DNA from: Acidovorax sp. Leaf160
GTDB taxonomy: Bacteria > Pseudomonadota > Gammaproteobacteria > Burkholderiales > Burkholderiaceae_C
Assembly (NCBI RefSeq): GCF_001424265.1
Contig: NZ_LMOV01000026.1
Span: 1-64,000 of the forward strand
Length of the DNA stretch: 64,000 bases
Direction of reading: 5' to 3'
Positions within the stretch are counted from its first letter, which is position 1. Each line of letters begins with the position of its first letter. The notes beneath the pieces are model-generated. The model worked only from the letters and a program-made list of their open reading frames with translations, ran no database searches and had not been told where the DNA came from. Position numbers and translations under genes: made by a program. Positions 19,184 through 29,395 of the stretch are shown here, piece after piece.

Positions 19184-19678
19184 TTATTTCACCGCCGCCA
19201 GACGGCGCATGAGCTGCTGCACCAAGTCGGTCTGCATGTTGCGGAACAGCAGGGCTTCCTCGCCTTCCTTGGACAGCGCCACCGACTCGTTGTAGCTCAC
19301 GTCGCGCTGCTGCAGCAGGTCGGTCGGCGCGATCAGCTCCACGCCCTGCTGGTTGCGCAGGCTGAACCGCAGCCGCAGCCGCAGCTGCAGCTCACGCACC
19401 TGGCCGGAGGCATTCAAGCCCACCACCACGCGCTCCTGCTGCTCGGAGAGGATGTCCAGGACGGCCTCGGCCTGCGGCAGCTGGGCGGGCTCGGTGAGCA
19501 GCGTCAGGTTGCCGCCCGAGCCCTGCAGCGTGCGCCGCAGCTCCCGCGCGATGGCGGAGCCGGGCTGCGCCTGCACGTAGAGCGAGCGGAAGCTGAAGTC
19601 CGGCGCGCCGCGCAGGCGAAAACCGCAGGCGGCAAGCGGCGCGGCGGCCAGCCAGACGAGAAGGGAGCGTTTTTGCAT
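19184..19678 (-). CDS. lptE: LPS-assembly lipoprotein LptE
   Basis: The 164-residue lipoprotein has lipobox LAAC, lipidated at C18, followed by GFRLRGAPDFSFRSLYV. This is the start of the LptE (RlpB) family, which plugs the LptD barrel and helps insert lipopolysaccharide into the outer membrane. Length is normal for LptE. It starts 21 bp after leuS on the same strand and precedes holA, the usual arrangement in beta- and gammaproteobacteria. Sequence similarity in this family is low, but context and lipobox make the call good. Confidence 0.92.
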   Translation of the reverse strand: MQKRSLLVWLAAAPLAACGFRLRGAPDFSFRSLYVQAQPGSAIARELRRTLQGSGGNLTLLTEPAQLPQAEAVLDILSEQQERVVVGLNASGQVRELQLRLRLRFSLRNQQGVELIAPTDLLQQRDVSYNESVALSKEGEEALLFRNMQTDLVQQLMRRLAAVK

Positions 19679-19699
19679 GGGGGTGTGGCTCGTTGGGGC

Positions 19700-22393
19700 T
19701 CAGATCACGATGTTGACCAGGCGGCCAGGCACCACGATGACCTTCTTGGGCGTGGCGTCCGGTGCGAACTGGCGGAAGGCCTCGCTCGCGACGGCAGCCT
19801 GCTCGATGGCGGCCTTGTCGGCCGATGCGGGCACGTGGATGGAGCCGCGCAGCTTGCCGTTGACCTGCAGCATCAGTTCCAGCTCGTCCTGCACCAGCGC
19901 GCCGTCGTCCACCTGGGGCCAGGCGGCGTCCAGCAGGTCGCCCAGCACGCCGGCATAGCCCAGCTCGCTCCAGAGCGCGTGGGTGATGTGCGGCGTGGCG
20001 GGGTAGAGCACGCGCAGCAGGATGCCGAAGCCTTCGATCAGCGCGACGGCGGCGCCGGGGCTGTCGGTGGCCTTGAAGTCTTCCAGCGCGTTGATCATCT
20101 TCATCGCACCGGAGACCACGGTGTTGTACTGCATGCGCTGGTAGTCGTAGTCCACCTGCTTGAGCACGGTGTGGATCTCCAGCCGCAGCGCCTTGGCTTC
20201 CTTGCCGAAGGCCACGTCCTGCAGGGTGGCGGCGCCCGCCACGCTGGCCAGGGCGGCTGCCTTGTCCAGCGCGCCCAGCTTCACGCCGAAGTTCCACACC
20301 CGGCGCAGGAAGCGGTAGCTGCCTTCCACGGCCGCGTCGTTCCACTCCAGGGTGGCTTCGGGCGGCGCGGTGAACATGGTGTAGAGGCGCGCGGTGTCGG
20401 CGCCGTACCGCTCGATCAGGTCCTGCGGATCGACGCCGTTGTTCTTGGACTTGGACATGGTGCCCACGCCCTCGTAGTCGATGGGCGTGCCCACCGGCAG
20501 CGTCACGCCGCCGCTTTCCACGGCGTTCTTGAGCTGGGCGCCGATGATCTTGCCGCCTTCATCGAGCAGATGCTCCACGTCGTGCGGCCAGAAGTATTCC
20601 TTGCCGCCCTTGTCGGTGCGGCGCGAATAGATGTGGTTGAGCACCATGCCCTGCGTGAGCAGGCGGGTGAAGGGCTCGTCCACCGACACCAGCCCCAGGT
20701 CGCGCATCACCTTGGTCCAGAAGCGGGCGTACAGCAGGTGCAGGATGGCGTGCTCGATGCCGCCGATGTACTGGTCCATCGGCATCCAGTACTTGGCGCC
20801 TTCGGCCACCATGGCATCGCTGTTCTTCGGGTCGCAATAGCGCATGAAGTACCAGGACGAATCCACGAAGGTGTCCATGGTGTCGGTCTCGCGGCGGGCG
20901 GCCTTGCCGCAGACCGGGCAGGTCACGCCGGCGTGGAAGCCTTCGTGCTTGTGCAGCGGGTTGCCCGAGCCGTCGGGGATGCAGTCCTGCGGCAGCACCA
21001 CGGGCAGGTCCTTCTCGGGAACCGGCACGGCGCCGTGTTCGTCGCAGTGGATGATCGGGATCGGCGTGCCCCAGTAGCGCTGGCGGCTGACGCCCCAGTC
21101 GCGCAGGCGCCAGGTGGTCTTCAGGTCGCCCAGGCCCTTTTCATGCAGCGCGTGGGCCACGGCGGCCACGGCTTCCTTGTGCGTCAGGCCGCTGAAGCTG
21201 TCCGAGTTGATGGTGACGCCGCGCTGCTTGTCGCCGTACCAGTCCTGCCAGCGGTGGTAGTCGTAGCTTTCGCCATCGACCAGCACGACCTGCTTGATCT
21301 CGATGCCGTATTTCAGCGCGAAGGCGAAGTCGCGCTCGTCGTGCGCGGGCACGCCCATCACGGCGCCGTCGCCGTAGCTCATCAGCACGTAGTTGCCGAC
21401 CCAGACTTCCACCGGCTCCTCGGTCAGCGGGTGGGTGACGAAGAGGCCGGTGCGCAGGCCCTTCTTTTCCTGGGTGGCGAGTTCGGCCTCGGTCGTGCCG
21501 CCGCTCTTGCATTCCTCGATGAAGGCGGCGATCTCGGGGTTGCTGCGCGCGGCATGCGCGGCCAGCGGGTGTTCCGGCGCCACGGCGCAGAAGGTGACGC
21601 CCATGATGGTGTCGGCGCGCGTGGTGAAGACGTACATGCGGCCGTCGCCGATCAGCGTGCCGTCTTCGCCCCGGATGTCGTGCGGGAAGGCGAAGCGCAC
21701 GCCCTCGCTCTTGCCGATCCAGTTGTCCTGCATCAGCTTCACGCGCTCGGGCCAGCCGGGCATGCGGTCGCCGCGCACGTTGTCCAGCAGCTCTTCGGCG
21801 TAGTCGGTGATCTTCAGGTAGTAGCCGGGGATCTCGCGCTTTTCCACCAGCGCGCCGGTGCGCCAGCCGCGCCCGTCGATCACCTGTTCATTGGCCAGCA
21901 CGGTCTGGTCCATCGGGTCCCAGTTGACGACCTGGGTCTTGCGGTAGGCGATGCCCTTTTCCAGCATCTTCAAAAACAGCCACTGGTTCCAGCGGTAGTA
22001 GTCGGGGTCGCAGGTGGCGACCTCGCGCGACCAGTCGATGGCCAGGCCCATCGCCTGCATCTGCTTTTTCATGTACGCGATGTTCTCGTACGTCCACTTG
22101 GCGGGCGGCACGCCGTTCTTCAGCGCGGCGTTCTCGGCCGGCAGGCCGAAGGCGTCCCAGCCCATCGGCATGAGCACGTTCATGCCCTTCATGCGCAGCT
22201 GGCGCGTGAGCATGTCGTTGATGGTGTAGTTGCGCACGTGGCCCATGTGCAGCTTGCCGCTGGGGTACGGCAGCATCGAGCAGGCGTAGAACTTCGGCCG
22301 GCTCGCGTCTTCGGTCACACGGTAGGCGTCTGCGGCGGTCCAGTGGCTGTGCGCTGCGCGCTCGACTTCGGCGTGGTGGTACTTGTCTTGCAT
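19700..22393 (-). CDS. leuS: Leucyl-tRNA synthetase
   Basis: The 897-residue class I synthetase charges tRNA-Leu. The HIGH-type motif is in [14 protein letters not shown] near residues 42-55. The KMSKS motif reads [13 protein letters not shown], with T in place of the first K of the strict motif. The large CP1 editing domain lies between them, including the conserved GTPIDYEG-like and [12 protein letters not shown] segments. A zinc-ribbon-like CPVCG occurs near residue 485. Length is typical. It leads the leuS-lptE-holA run. Confidence 0.98.
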   Translation of the reverse strand: MQDKYHHAEVERAAHSHWTAADAYRVTEDASRPKFYACSMLPYPSGKLHMGHVRNYTINDMLTRQLRMKGMNVLMPMGWDAFGLPAENAALKNGVPPAKWTYENIAYMKKQMQAMGLAIDWSREVATCDPDYYRWNQWLFLKMLEKGIAYRKTQVVNWDPMDQTVLANEQVIDGRGWRTGALVEKREIPGYYLKITDYAEELLDNVRGDRMPGWPERVKLMQDNWIGKSEGVRFAFPHDIRGEDGTLIGDGRMYVFTTRADTIMGVTFCAVAPEHPLAAHAARSNPEIAAFIEECKSGGTTEAELATQEKKGLRTGLFVTHPLTEEPVEVWVGNYVLMSYGDGAVMGVPAHDERDFAFALKYGIEIKQVVLVDGESYDYHRWQDWYGDKQRGVTINSDSFSGLTHKEAVAAVAHALHEKGLGDLKTTWRLRDWGVSRQRYWGTPIPIIHCDEHGAVPVPEKDLPVVLPQDCIPDGSGNPLHKHEGFHAGVTCPVCGKAARRETDTMDTFVDSSWYFMRYCDPKNSDAMVAEGAKYWMPMDQYIGGIEHAILHLLYARFWTKVMRDLGLVSVDEPFTRLLTQGMVLNHIYSRRTDKGGKEYFWPHDVEHLLDEGGKIIGAQLKNAVESGGVTLPVGTPIDYEGVGTMSKSKNNGVDPQDLIERYGADTARLYTMFTAPPEATLEWNDAAVEGSYRFLRRVWNFGVKLGALDKAAALASVAGAATLQDVAFGKEAKALRLEIHTVLKQVDYDYQRMQYNTVVSGAMKMINALEDFKATDSPGAAVALIEGFGILLRVLYPATPHITHALWSELGYAGVLGDLLDAAWPQVDDGALVQDELELMLQVNGKLRGSIHVPASADKAAIEQAAVASEAFRQFAPDATPKKVIVVPGRLVNIVI

Positions 22394-22514
22394 GGGTGGG
22401 CGGGCCGACAGGGCGCGGCCGCGAACAAAGGGGTAGGCGGGAGTCAGCCGGCGATTTTAGGCGCGATGCGGCGGCGGGCCGGCCGGGGCCAGCGCGGCGG
22501 GCCCGCCCTGCGGG

Positions 22515-22940
22515 CTAGCGCGGCGTGCGCGGCTCGGCCACGAAGCCGATGCGCGTGAGGCCGGCCGCATGCGCCAGGCCCATCACCTCGACCACCCGGC
22601 CATAGGGCACGGCGGCATCGGCGCGCAGCTGGATCTCGGTGCCGGGCCGCTCCTGCGCGGCCTGCGCCAGGCGCTCGGCCAGCGCGTCGGCCTCCACGGC
22701 CTCGCCCTGCACGAACACCTGGCCCGCCCGGTCGATGCTCACGGCGAGGGAGGGCGGCGCCGTGCCGGTGGCGGTGCCCTCGGCGCGCGGCAGGTCGAGC
22801 CGGATGGAGCTGGCCAGGAGGGGCGCGGTGAGCAGGAAGATGACCACCAGCACCAGCATCACGTCCACCAGCGGGGTCACGTTGATGTCGCTGAACGGGC
22901 GGGGCCCGGCGGGGGTGCGGTCGATGCGGCCGAATGCCAT
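22515..22940 (-). CDS. exbD: ExbD/TolR-family biopolymer transport protein
   Basis: The 141-residue protein has a single N-terminal membrane helix (about residues 22-43) containing the conserved aspartate in NVTPLVDVMLVLVVIFLL. This residue carries the proton path of ExbD and TolR. A periplasmic domain of normal size follows. It works with the ExbB/TolQ-like protein encoded 42 bp upstream to energise outer-membrane processes. No tonB or tolA gene is adjacent, so ExbD and TolR roles cannot be separated by context. Confidence 0.88.
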   Translation of the reverse strand: MAFGRIDRTPAGPRPFSDINVTPLVDVMLVLVVIFLLTAPLLASSIRLDLPRAEGTATGTAPPSLAVSIDRAGQVFVQGEAVEADALAERLAQAAQERPGTEIQLRADAAVPYGRVVEVMGLAHAAGLTRIGFVAEPRTPR

Positions 22941-22982
22941 GGGTGGGTGCGGACGTTGAAGCGAACGGTCGGCCGAGCGCGG

Positions 22983-23711
22983 TCAGGCCTGGGCGGCGGA
23001 CGCGGCAGGCGCGGCGGCAGGTACGGCGGCCGTGCCGGGCGCACCCGGCTCCGGAGAACGATCCAGCACCAGTTCCCGCAGGTCGTGCGCGAAGCCTTCC
23101 AGCTCGGCCTCAACGCCGCCGATGATGCGGCCGAACACGTTGTAGGCCAGCACGGCGGGCAGTGCCACGGCCAGGCCGGCGGCGGTCATCACCAGCGCCT
23201 CGCCCACCGGGCCGGCCACGCGTTCGATGCTGATCTGCCCGGCCCCGGCGATGGCGGTGAGCGCATGGAAGATGCCCCACACCGTGCCCAGCAGGCCGAC
23301 GAAAGGCGCCGTGGCGCCCACGGTGGCCAGCAGCACCTGGCCGAACTGCAGGCGGCGCAGCACGCCGTGCAGCGCGCCCCGCAGCAGGCGGGTGAGCTGC
23401 TGCGCGCGGCTGGCGCGGGTGGCGAGCGTGGCAGTGGGGCCGGCAGCGTCTTTTGCTATATTTTCAATAGCAACAACCATAGGCAGCACCAGCGCCAGGG
23501 CATCGAAAGACTCCAGACGCTGGCGCGCAACCGCCAGGCTGGGCGCCTGCCAGAATGCCGCCATGCTGCGCAGCACGTCCTGCCGGGCGCCGCGCAGCAG
23601 CCAGGTCTTCCAGCAGATGACGACCCAGCTGGCGACCGACATGGCCAGCAGCAGCAGCGCCGTGCCGCGGGTGACCGCATCGCCCTCGTGCCACCAGTGC
23701 AGCAGGTCCAT
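22983..23711 (-). CDS. exbB: ExbB/TolQ/MotA-family proton channel protein
   Basis: The 242-residue inner-membrane protein has three hydrophobic segments: residues about 18-35, 123-145 and 165-188. It carries the family signatures LLATVGATAPFVGLLGTVWGIFHAL and GEALVMTAAGLAVALPAVLAYN. It forms the stator channel with the downstream ExbD-like protein. Within the cytoplasmic segment after TM1, residues about 72-86 (ALVLPMVVAIENIAKDA) come from a dispersed 49-bp element. The C-terminal 25 residues are an Ala/Pro tail. Confidence 0.88.
   Translation of the reverse strand: MDLLHWWHEGDAVTRGTALLLLAMSVASWVVICWKTWLLRGARQDVLRSMAAFWQAPSLAVARQRLESFDALALVLPMVVAIENIAKDAAGPTATLATRASRAQQLTRLLRGALHGVLRRLQFGQVLLATVGATAPFVGLLGTVWGIFHALTAIAGAGQISIERVAGPVGEALVMTAAGLAVALPAVLAYNVFGRIIGGVEAELEGFAHDLRELVLDRSPEPGAPGTAAVPAAAPAASAAQA
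23455..23503 (+). repeat. Dispersed 49-bp element, copy 6 (inside the exbB-like gene)
   Basis: The first palindrome GCTAT-ATTTTCA-ATAGC (23455-23471) is perfect and conspicuously AT-rich against its GC-rich surroundings. After 18 bp the tail begins CAGCGCCAGG (23490 onward), at the same distance as in all other copies, although the second hairpin is decayed. It is read antisense by the exbB-like frame as part of the loop after the first membrane helix. Confidence 0.75.
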
Positions 23712-23757
23712 GGCAGGCTTTCGGTCGTCGTCGTCGTCTTCGGTGGGACGCGTGGGC

Positions 23758-24579
23758 TCAGTTCAGGCCCAGCACGTCGAGCATGTCGAAGAGGCCGGTG
23801 CGCTGCGACTGCAGGAAACGCACCGCGCGCAGGCTGCCCTGCGCATAGCCGGCGCGGCTCGACGACTTGTGCGTGATCTCGATGCGCTCGCCGGTGCCGG
23901 CGAACAGCACGGTGTGGTCGCCCACGACGTCGCCGCCGCGGATGGCCGAAAAGCCGATGGTGGAAGGATCGCGCTCGCCGGTCACGCCCTCGCGCGCATA
24001 GACCGCGCAGTCCTTGAGGTCGCGGCCCAGGGAGGAAGCGACCACCTCGCCCATCTTGAGCGCGGTGCCCGAGGGCGCGTCCACCTTGTGGCGGTGGTGC
24101 GTTTCGATGATCTCGATGTCGTAGCCGGTGGCCAGCGCCTTGGCGGCCATTTCCAGCAGCTTGAAGGTGACGTTCACGCCCACGCTCATGTTGGGCGCGA
24201 AGACCACGGCGGTCTTCTGCGCGAAGGCGGCGATCTCGGCTTTCTGCGCCTCGGTGAACCCGGTGGTGCCGATGACGATCTTCACCCCCAGCTCGGCGCA
24301 GAGCGCCAGGTGGGCCAGCGTGCCCTCGGGGCGAGTGAAGTCGATCAGCACGGCGGCGTTCTTCAGACCTTCGCGGGCGTCGTCGGTGATGGTCACGCCG
24401 CTGGCCTGGCCCAGGAAGGCGGTGGCGTCGGACCCGATGGCGGGGCTGGAGGCCACGTCGAGCGCGCCGGCCAGCACGCAGTCATCGGTGGCGCGCAGCG
24501 CCTCGATCAGCATGCGGCCCATGCGGCCGGAAGCACCGGCGATGGCGACGCGGCAGGGAGCGGTGGAAGGTGCGGTCAT
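23758..24579 (-). CDS. dapB: 4-hydroxy-tetrahydrodipicolinate reductase
   Basis: The 273-residue enzyme reduces hydroxy-tetrahydrodipicolinate with NAD(P)H in the lysine/meso-diaminopimelate pathway. The Rossmann motif GASGRMGR is near residues 14-21. The catalytic histidine and lysine are in [19 protein letters not shown], the DapB signature. Length is typical. It lies between bamE and the ExbB/ExbD pair on the minus strand. Its product meso-DAP feeds the peptidoglycan acted on by the DacC- and DacB-like enzymes elsewhere in this window. Confidence 0.97.
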   Translation of the reverse strand: MTAPSTAPCRVAIAGASGRMGRMLIEALRATDDCVLAGALDVASSPAIGSDATAFLGQASGVTITDDAREGLKNAAVLIDFTRPEGTLAHLALCAELGVKIVIGTTGFTEAQKAEIAAFAQKTAVVFAPNMSVGVNVTFKLLEMAAKALATGYDIEIIETHHRHKVDAPSGTALKMGEVVASSLGRDLKDCAVYAREGVTGERDPSTIGFSAIRGGDVVGDHTVLFAGTGERIEITHKSSSRAGYAQGSLRAVRFLQSQRTGLFDMLDVLGLN

Positions 24580-24670
24580 GGCGGGCAGAAAAGAGAGGCG
24601 GTCGGATCGGCGGCCAGCCGGCAGGGCGCGCGGGCGGCTCGGTCGAGAGCAGAGACGGGGACGGCGGCGT

Positions 24671-25231
24671 TCAGCGCACCGTGGATTCGAGCGGCGGGTA
24701 GCTCGACGCCGGAGGCGGAACGGGGCTGGAGGCGGGCTCCGGCAGCGGCGCGGCCTTGGGGAAGCGGGCCAGCTGGGCCTCGGTCGCCTCGAGTTCGGGC
24801 ACCTTGGACTTGGCGCGCTTGGAGCCCAGCGTGGCCACGAATTCGGCCTCGGTCGGCATCTCGTCGCCTTCGACGCGGTCGAGCACGTCGCCCTTGAAGA
24901 ACACGGTCAGCTTGCGGGTCTGCACTTCGACGTCGGGGCGCTTGAGCGTGAACACATATTCCCAGCGGTCGCCATGGAACAGGCTGGTGACCAGCGGCGT
25001 GCCCAGGATTTCCTTGACCTGCTGGCGGCCCATGCCGGGCTGCAGCGCCTGCACCTGCTCGCGCGAGACGAAGTTGCCCTGCACCACGTCGACCTTGTAG
25101 GGCGTGATCACGCTCGACACCCGGTTGCTGACGTTGTCGAAGGTGCCGCACGCCGCAAGGCTGGCGCCGGTCAACAGGAGGGCGGCCCAGCGGGCGCCAG
25201 CACGGACGTGAACAGACATGGAAAGAGCCAT
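24671..25231 (-). CDS. bamE: Outer-membrane assembly lipoprotein BamE
   Basis: The 186-residue lipoprotein has lipobox SLAAC, lipidated at C28. The SmpA/OmlA (BamE) fold follows, with [23 protein letters not shown] then [21 protein letters not shown] and a strand rich in VFF. It is part of the BAM complex that inserts beta-barrel proteins into the outer membrane. The C-terminal 60 residues are a Pro/Ala/Ser-rich extension beyond the usual domain. Starts at 25231 or 25219 are both possible. A TACAAT box lies 18-23 bp upstream of the former. It is divergent from fur, as in many proteobacteria. Confidence 0.92.
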   Translation of the reverse strand: MALSMSVHVRAGARWAALLLTGASLAACGTFDNVSNRVSSVITPYKVDVVQGNFVSREQVQALQPGMGRQQVKEILGTPLVTSLFHGDRWEYVFTLKRPDVEVQTRKLTVFFKGDVLDRVEGDEMPTEAEFVATLGSKRAKSKVPELEATEAQLARFPKAAPLPEPASSPVPPPASSYPPLESTVR

Positions 25232-25354
25232 AGCGATATGATCGGCCCATTGTAGCGGCTGGTTTTCCGAGCCCGTTCCGCGCCTGCCGCGCCCTGCTGC
25301 GAAGGCTGATCTCCCGGGGCCGACACGCCTTGCGGCCCACGAAAGATTCCTGTC

Positions 25355-25792
25355 ATGACCAATATCGACGAACTCAAGAGCACGGGCCTGAAGGCCACGC
25401 TGCCCCGCCTGAAGATCCTGGAGATCTTCCAGAAAGGCGCGCAGCGCCACATGACCGCCGAAGACGTGTTCCGCGTGCTGCTGGAAGAGCGCTCCGACAT
25501 CGGCCTTGCCACCGTGTACCGGGTGCTGACCCAGTTCGAGCAGGCCGGCATCCTGAACCGGAGCAATTTCGAGAGCGGCAAGGCGGTGTACGAGCTGAAC
25601 GAAGGCCAGCACCACGACCACTTCATCTGCACCGTCTGCGGCAAGGTGGAAGAGTTCTACGACCCCGAGATCGAAAAACGCCAGCAGCTGGTGGCCAAGG
25701 CCAAGGGCTGGGTGGTGCACGACCATTCCATGGCGCTGTACGGCCAGTGCGCCACCTGCGCCAAGCTGGGTCCGGCGTCGAACCAGCGCTGA
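25355..25792 (+). CDS. fur: Ferric uptake regulator
   Basis: The 145-residue Fur protein represses iron-uptake genes when loaded with Fe2+. The winged-helix domain contains [31 protein letters not shown]. The dimer domain has the histidine cluster [14 protein letters not shown] and a second CxxC in GQCATCAK, both typical zinc/iron sites. It is divergent from bamE. A likely target in this window is the TonB-dependent receptor at 57.9 kb, which has a Fur-box-like sequence. Confidence 0.97.
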   Translation: MTNIDELKSTGLKATLPRLKILEIFQKGAQRHMTAEDVFRVLLEERSDIGLATVYRVLTQFEQAGILNRSNFESGKAVYELNEGQHHDHFICTVCGKVEEFYDPEIEKRQQLVAKAKGWVVHDHSMALYGQCATCAKLGPASNQR

Positions 25793-25804
25793 TCCATTCT
25801 CGAT

Positions 25805-25830
25805 CGACCCGGGCTCTGGGGCCCGGGTCG
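25805..25830. terminator. Hairpin between convergent fur and hprK
   Basis: Perfect 10-bp arms, CGACCCGGGC (25805-25814) and GCCCGGGTCG (25821-25830), enclose a six-base loop in the 77-bp gap between the two stop codons. It lacks a T run on either strand, so it may be a Rho-assisted or 3'-end-protecting hairpin. Confidence 0.6.
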
Positions 25831-25869
25831 CCGGACGCGGCTCGAGAGCCCGCCCCGGGTGGAGCGCAC

Positions 25870-26823
25870 TCAGGAGCCGTCGCGCTCCATGGCACGCCGG
25901 TGGCGCTCGACGAATTCCTGGTAGGTGTCGATTCCGCGCAGGTTCAGGATGGTGTTGCGCACGGCGGCTTCCACCAGCACGGCGATGTTGCGGCCGGCCA
26001 CCACCTGGATCACCACCTTCAGCACGGGCACACCCAGCACGTCCTGCGTGAGCGGTTCATAGGGCAGGCGCTCGTACTCGCGCTCCAGCGTTTCCTTGCG
26101 CACCAGATGCACGATGAGCTTCAGGCGCATCTTGCGGCGCACCGCCGTCTCGCCAAAGATGGCGCGGATGTCGAGCAGGCCGATGCCGCGCACTTCCAGC
26201 AGGTTCTGCAGCAGGTCGGGGCACTTGCCCTCGATGGTGGTCTGGTTGATGCGGTAGAGATCGACCGCGTCGTCCGCCACCAGGCCGTTGCCGCGCGAGA
26301 TGAGTTCCAGGCCCAGCTCGCTCTTGCCCAGGCCCGATTCGCCGGTGATGAGCACGCCCAGTCCCAGAATGTCCATGAACACGCCGTGCATGGTGGTGCG
26401 GTCGGCGAAATGCTTGGACAGGTAGGCCCGCAGCACGTCGATGACGAAGGCCGACGACTCGTGCGTGGCGAACATCGGGATCTGCGCCCGCTCGCACATG
26501 GACAGCAGCGCATCGGGCGCGCTCTGGCCGTCGGCCAGCACCAGCACCGGCGGCTCCAGCGTGACGATGCGCGCGATGCGGCGCTTGCAGTCTTCGGGCG
26601 TAGCGTTGGTCAGGTAGGCGATCTCGCGCTCGCCCAGGATCTGCAGCCGGTAAGGGTGGATGTAGTTGAGGTAGCCCACCAGGTCGGCGCCCGAGCGGGC
26701 CGAGCGCACGGCAACCTCGTCGAAGCGGCGCTCGGAGGCGCCCAGGCCCGCCAGCCATTCCCACTTCAGCGGGCCACGGAACTCCTCGAACAGGACATCG
26801 GCACTGACGACGTTCGGCTTCAC
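25870..26823 (-). CDS. hprK: HPr kinase/phosphorylase
   Basis: The 317-residue bifunctional enzyme phosphorylates and dephosphorylates HPr on a serine. The Walker A motif is [18 protein letters not shown], preceded by the capping loop and [15 protein letters not shown]. The HprK signature region [15 protein letters not shown] and the C-terminal [15 protein letters not shown] motif are present. In betaproteobacteria it belongs to the nitrogen PTS-like regulatory set together with ptsN, its neighbour. Length is normal. Confidence 0.96.
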   Translation of the reverse strand: MKPNVVSADVLFEEFRGPLKWEWLAGLGASERRFDEVAVRSARSGADLVGYLNYIHPYRLQILGEREIAYLTNATPEDCKRRIARIVTLEPPVLVLADGQSAPDALLSMCERAQIPMFATHESSAFVIDVLRAYLSKHFADRTTMHGVFMDILGLGVLITGESGLGKSELGLELISRGNGLVADDAVDLYRINQTTIEGKCPDLLQNLLEVRGIGLLDIRAIFGETAVRRKMRLKLIVHLVRKETLEREYERLPYEPLTQDVLGVPVLKVVIQVVAGRNIAVLVEAAVRNTILNLRGIDTYQEFVERHRRAMERDGS

Positions 26824-26889
26824 GGCGGGGGTCCCTCGGTGGGTCAGGGGGTGGGGGGGGGTGCCAGGCGCCAGGAGAGGCGGCTGCGC

Positions 26890-27357
26890 TCAGGCGGTCT
26901 GGGCCGACTGCCAGTTGGCGATCAACGCATGCAGCTGCGTGGCGTCGGTGCTCGACTTGATGCGCTCGCGCAGGCCGCTGTCGCTCAGCAGCTCGGCGAT
27001 CTCGGAGAGGATTTCGAGGTGCTTCTGCGTCGCCGCTTCGGGCACCAGCAGGAAGATGAGCAGGCCCACCGGCTGCTCGTCCGGCGCGTCGAAACCGATG
27101 GGATGGGCCAGCTGGAACACCGCCGCCATGGGCGACTTCAGTCCCTTGATGCGGCCGTGGGGAATGGCCACGCCATGGCCGAGGCCGGTGGAGCCGAGCC
27201 GCTCACGGGCAAAGAGGCTGTCGGTGATGAGCGCACGGGACAGGCCGTGCTGGCTCTCGAACAGCAACCCCGCCTCTTCGAAAGCGCGTTTCTTGCTGGT
27301 GGCATCGACGCTCACGAGCACTTGGGCCGGAGGCAGGATGGAGGCGAGACGGTTCAT
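26890..27357 (-). CDS. ptsN: PTS IIA-like nitrogen regulatory protein
   Basis: The 155-residue EIIA-Ntr protein carries the phosphorylated histidine in GHGVAIPHGRIKGL, followed by the conserved AVFQLAHPIGFDAPDEQPV and LLIFLLVPEAATQKHLEILSEIA. It receives phosphate from NPr/HPr and regulates metabolism and potassium homeostasis rather than sugar uptake. I chose the ATG at 27355-27357; the longer upstream frame shows no family similarity. It precedes hprK and follows hpf, from which it is separated by a strong terminator. Confidence 0.94.
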   Translation of the reverse strand: MNRLASILPPAQVLVSVDATSKKRAFEEAGLLFESQHGLSRALITDSLFARERLGSTGLGHGVAIPHGRIKGLKSPMAAVFQLAHPIGFDAPDEQPVGLLIFLLVPEAATQKHLEILSEIAELLSDSGLRERIKSSTDATQLHALIANWQSAQTA

Positions 27358-27546
27358 AGTAGGAAAAACGATTATGCACGTCCCGCAAGCGGGCCTGTCG
27401 AAAACCCTAGGAAGGCTCTTCACGAACGAGCGGCGGCGAGCGCTGCGGATCAGGATGGGCAACGCCGCAGACCGCCTGAGGCCGCCGATGCACACCGCGC
27501 GGTGATTCGGTAAGAGCTTTGCCAGGAGTGTAACCACAGGCAACCA

Positions 27547-27573
27547 AACAAAAACCGCCCCTGGCGGGGCGGT
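27547..27573 (-). terminator. Terminator after hpf
   Basis: On the minus strand the arms ACCGCCCC and GGGGCGGT (27573-27566 and 27561-27554) enclose GCCA and run into TTTTTGTTT. This is a textbook intrinsic terminator about 60 bp after the hpf stop. It should uncouple most hpf transcription from ptsN and hprK downstream. Confidence 0.87.
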
Positions 27574-27634
27574 GCCGCCGGGTCAGCCGGCGCGCTGCGG
27601 TGAAGGGGTGGGGAAGCGAATGCCGTCGGCGGGG

Positions 27635-27988
27635 TCAGGCCGCAGCCGCTTCAGCCGGCGTGGCGGCCCGCTTGAGGGGCGCGTGGCTGTGGTCTTGCAG
27701 ACGGTCCTTGTGGCGCACGACCTGCCGGTCGAGCTTGTCAACCAGTTCGTCCACTGCGGCATACAGGTCGGCGTGGCAGCTCTCGGCGAACAGGTCGCTG
27801 CCCTTCACGTGCACGTTGCACTCTGCGCGCTGGCGCTTGTCCTTTTCCTTTTGATTTTCCACACTCAGGATCACTTTGACATCGACCACCTGGTCGAAGT
27901 GGCGCGTGATTCGCTCCAGCTTGGAGGTCACATAGCTGCGCAAGGCGGGGGTCACTTCCAGATGATGGCCGCTGATCGTCAGGTTCAT
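27635..27988 (-). CDS. hpf: Ribosome hibernation promoting factor
   Basis: The 117-residue protein of the HPF/YfiA family begins [27 protein letters not shown] and contains [34 protein letters not shown]. It binds the small subunit and helps dimerise or silence ribosomes in stationary phase. It is the short form, without the long C-terminal domain. An AGGAG ribosome-binding site precedes the ATG at 27986-27988. In many relatives rpoN lies directly upstream; here it does not. Confidence 0.95.
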   Translation of the reverse strand: MNLTISGHHLEVTPALRSYVTSKLERITRHFDQVVDVKVILSVENQKEKDKRQRAECNVHVKGSDLFAESCHADLYAAVDELVDKLDRQVVRHKDRLQDHSHAPLKRAATPAEAAAA

Positions 27989-28458
27989 AGACAGGTCTCC
28001 TGTGGTTGACGTTGAAGAACATGGCCGCCCGTGCCGGTCAAAGGCGGCCTGCTGAACTCGATGCATGCGTCGCTCGTTGAATTCACTATGCGCCGGCCCC
28101 GGGCGAAAAGCAAACCGGTCCCCGATAGGCATCTGCGGTTAAGGGAGACCGGATGATGGACCGCCAAAAAACCTTCACAATGGCTGAGTTCGCCGGGCAG
28201 CACCCGCTTTCCGGCTCCTGCGCCCGGCCCGCCCGCACACCCCGTCGGCAGAAGCCGCCTGTGCAGCCACAGGGGCCGCAGTCATCCGGATGGCGCCCCG
28301 TCCTGCCGCACTGCGGCGTCCATCCCCTGCCGCGCGCCGCCCCACGCGGGCACCCGCATGCCGGCCGCTAAAATCCGCACGCCTGTCCGTGGGCTGCCAC
28401 CGGCCGCCCGCCCCTTCCGTATCCTTTTCGTCCCGCACGCCGCAACACCCGCCCCGCC
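27989..28458. promoter_or_regulatory. Gene-free 470-bp divergent region between hpf and purC
   Basis: No convincing gene is present. The few short frames lack a ribosome-binding site and have arginine/proline-rich translations typical of GC-rich non-coding DNA. It must hold promoters for hpf (minus) and purC (plus). A TAAAAT -10-like box at 28369-28374 is the best purC candidate, and a CACAAT box at about 28187 is another. I saw no riboswitch, tRNA or rpoN remnant. Confidence 0.5.
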
Positions 28459-29379
28459 ATGATCACCCCCAGCGCTTCCGCCCTGCACACCTCCGCCCTG
28501 ACCTCGCTGCCGCTGCTGGCCCGGGGCAAGGTGCGCGACAACTACGCCGTGGGCGACGACCGCATCCTGATGGTGGCGAGCGATCGCCTGTCCGCCTTCG
28601 ACGTGATCATGGGCGAGCCCATCCCCGGCAAGGGCGAGCTGCTGACGCAGATGGCGCTGTTCTGGTTCGACAAGCTCGGCCACATCGTGCCCAACCACCT
28701 GACCGGGGACGACCCCGAAAGCGTGGTCACGCCGGCCGAGGTGCCGCAGGTGCGCAGCCGCTCGATGCTGGTGCAGCGGCTCCAGCCCATTCCGGTGGAG
28801 GCCGTGGTGCGCGGCTACCTGGCCGGCAGCGGCTGGAAGGAATACCAGGAATCGCGCGCCGTGTGTGGCGTGCTGCTGCCCGAAGGCCTGACCAACGCGG
28901 CGCGGCTGCCGCAGCCCATCTATACGCCGGCCGCCAAGGCCGCCATGGGCGAGCACGACGAGAACATCACCTTCGAGCGCACGGTGGAGATGATCGGCCT
29001 CGAGCTGGCCACGAAGATCCGCGACATCAGCATCGCGCTGTACGAAGCGGCGGCGGCCATCGCGCTCGAGAAAGGCATGATCATCGCCGACACCAAGTTC
29101 GAGTTCGGCCTGACGCCTGCCGGCGAGCTGGTGCTGATGGATGAGGTGCTGACCCCCGACAGCTCGCGCTACTGGCCGGTCGAAGGCTACGAGGCGGCGC
29201 TGGCCGCCGGCGAGAACCCACCCAGCTATGACAAGCAGTTCGTGCGCGACTGGCTGGAGCAGGCCCAGGTGAACGGCAAGCCCTGGAACAAGACCGCCCC
29301 GGCGCCGCGCCTGCCGCGCGAGGTGGTGGAAAAGACCGCGGCCAAGTACCGCGAGGCGCTCGAGCGCCTGACCGCCTGA
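28459..29379 (+). CDS. purC: Phosphoribosylaminoimidazole-succinocarboxamide synthase
   Basis: The 306-residue SAICAR synthetase joins CAIR and aspartate in purine synthesis. It shows [41 protein letters not shown] near the start, the PurC family N-terminus. The later motifs are [26 protein letters not shown] and [10 protein letters not shown]. Length is that of the long PurC type found in betaproteobacteria and yeast ADE1. It lies near purE and purK, which make its substrate. Confidence 0.97.
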   Translation: MITPSASALHTSALTSLPLLARGKVRDNYAVGDDRILMVASDRLSAFDVIMGEPIPGKGELLTQMALFWFDKLGHIVPNHLTGDDPESVVTPAEVPQVRSRSMLVQRLQPIPVEAVVRGYLAGSGWKEYQESRAVCGVLLPEGLTNAARLPQPIYTPAAKAAMGEHDENITFERTVEMIGLELATKIRDISIALYEAAAAIALEKGMIIADTKFEFGLTPAGELVLMDEVLTPDSSRYWPVEGYEAALAAGENPPSYDKQFVRDWLEQAQVNGKPWNKTAPAPRLPREVVEKTAAKYREALERLTA

Positions 29380-29395
29380 CCGCCAGGGCCGCGGT

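Noticed and set aside
19673-22558. A plus-strand open frame of about 960 codons opposite leuS
   Set aside because: leuS is unambiguous on the other strand. The opposite frame is His/Val/Gln-rich without recognisable domains.
25870-27988. A single hprK-ptsN-hpf operon
   Set aside because: A strong intrinsic terminator after hpf (27547-27573) argues against simple co-transcription, although read-through is possible.
28153-28371. A 72-codon plus-strand frame between hpf and purC
   Set aside because: It has no ribosome-binding site and an Arg/Pro/His-rich translation with no hydrophobic core. It is more likely non-coding.
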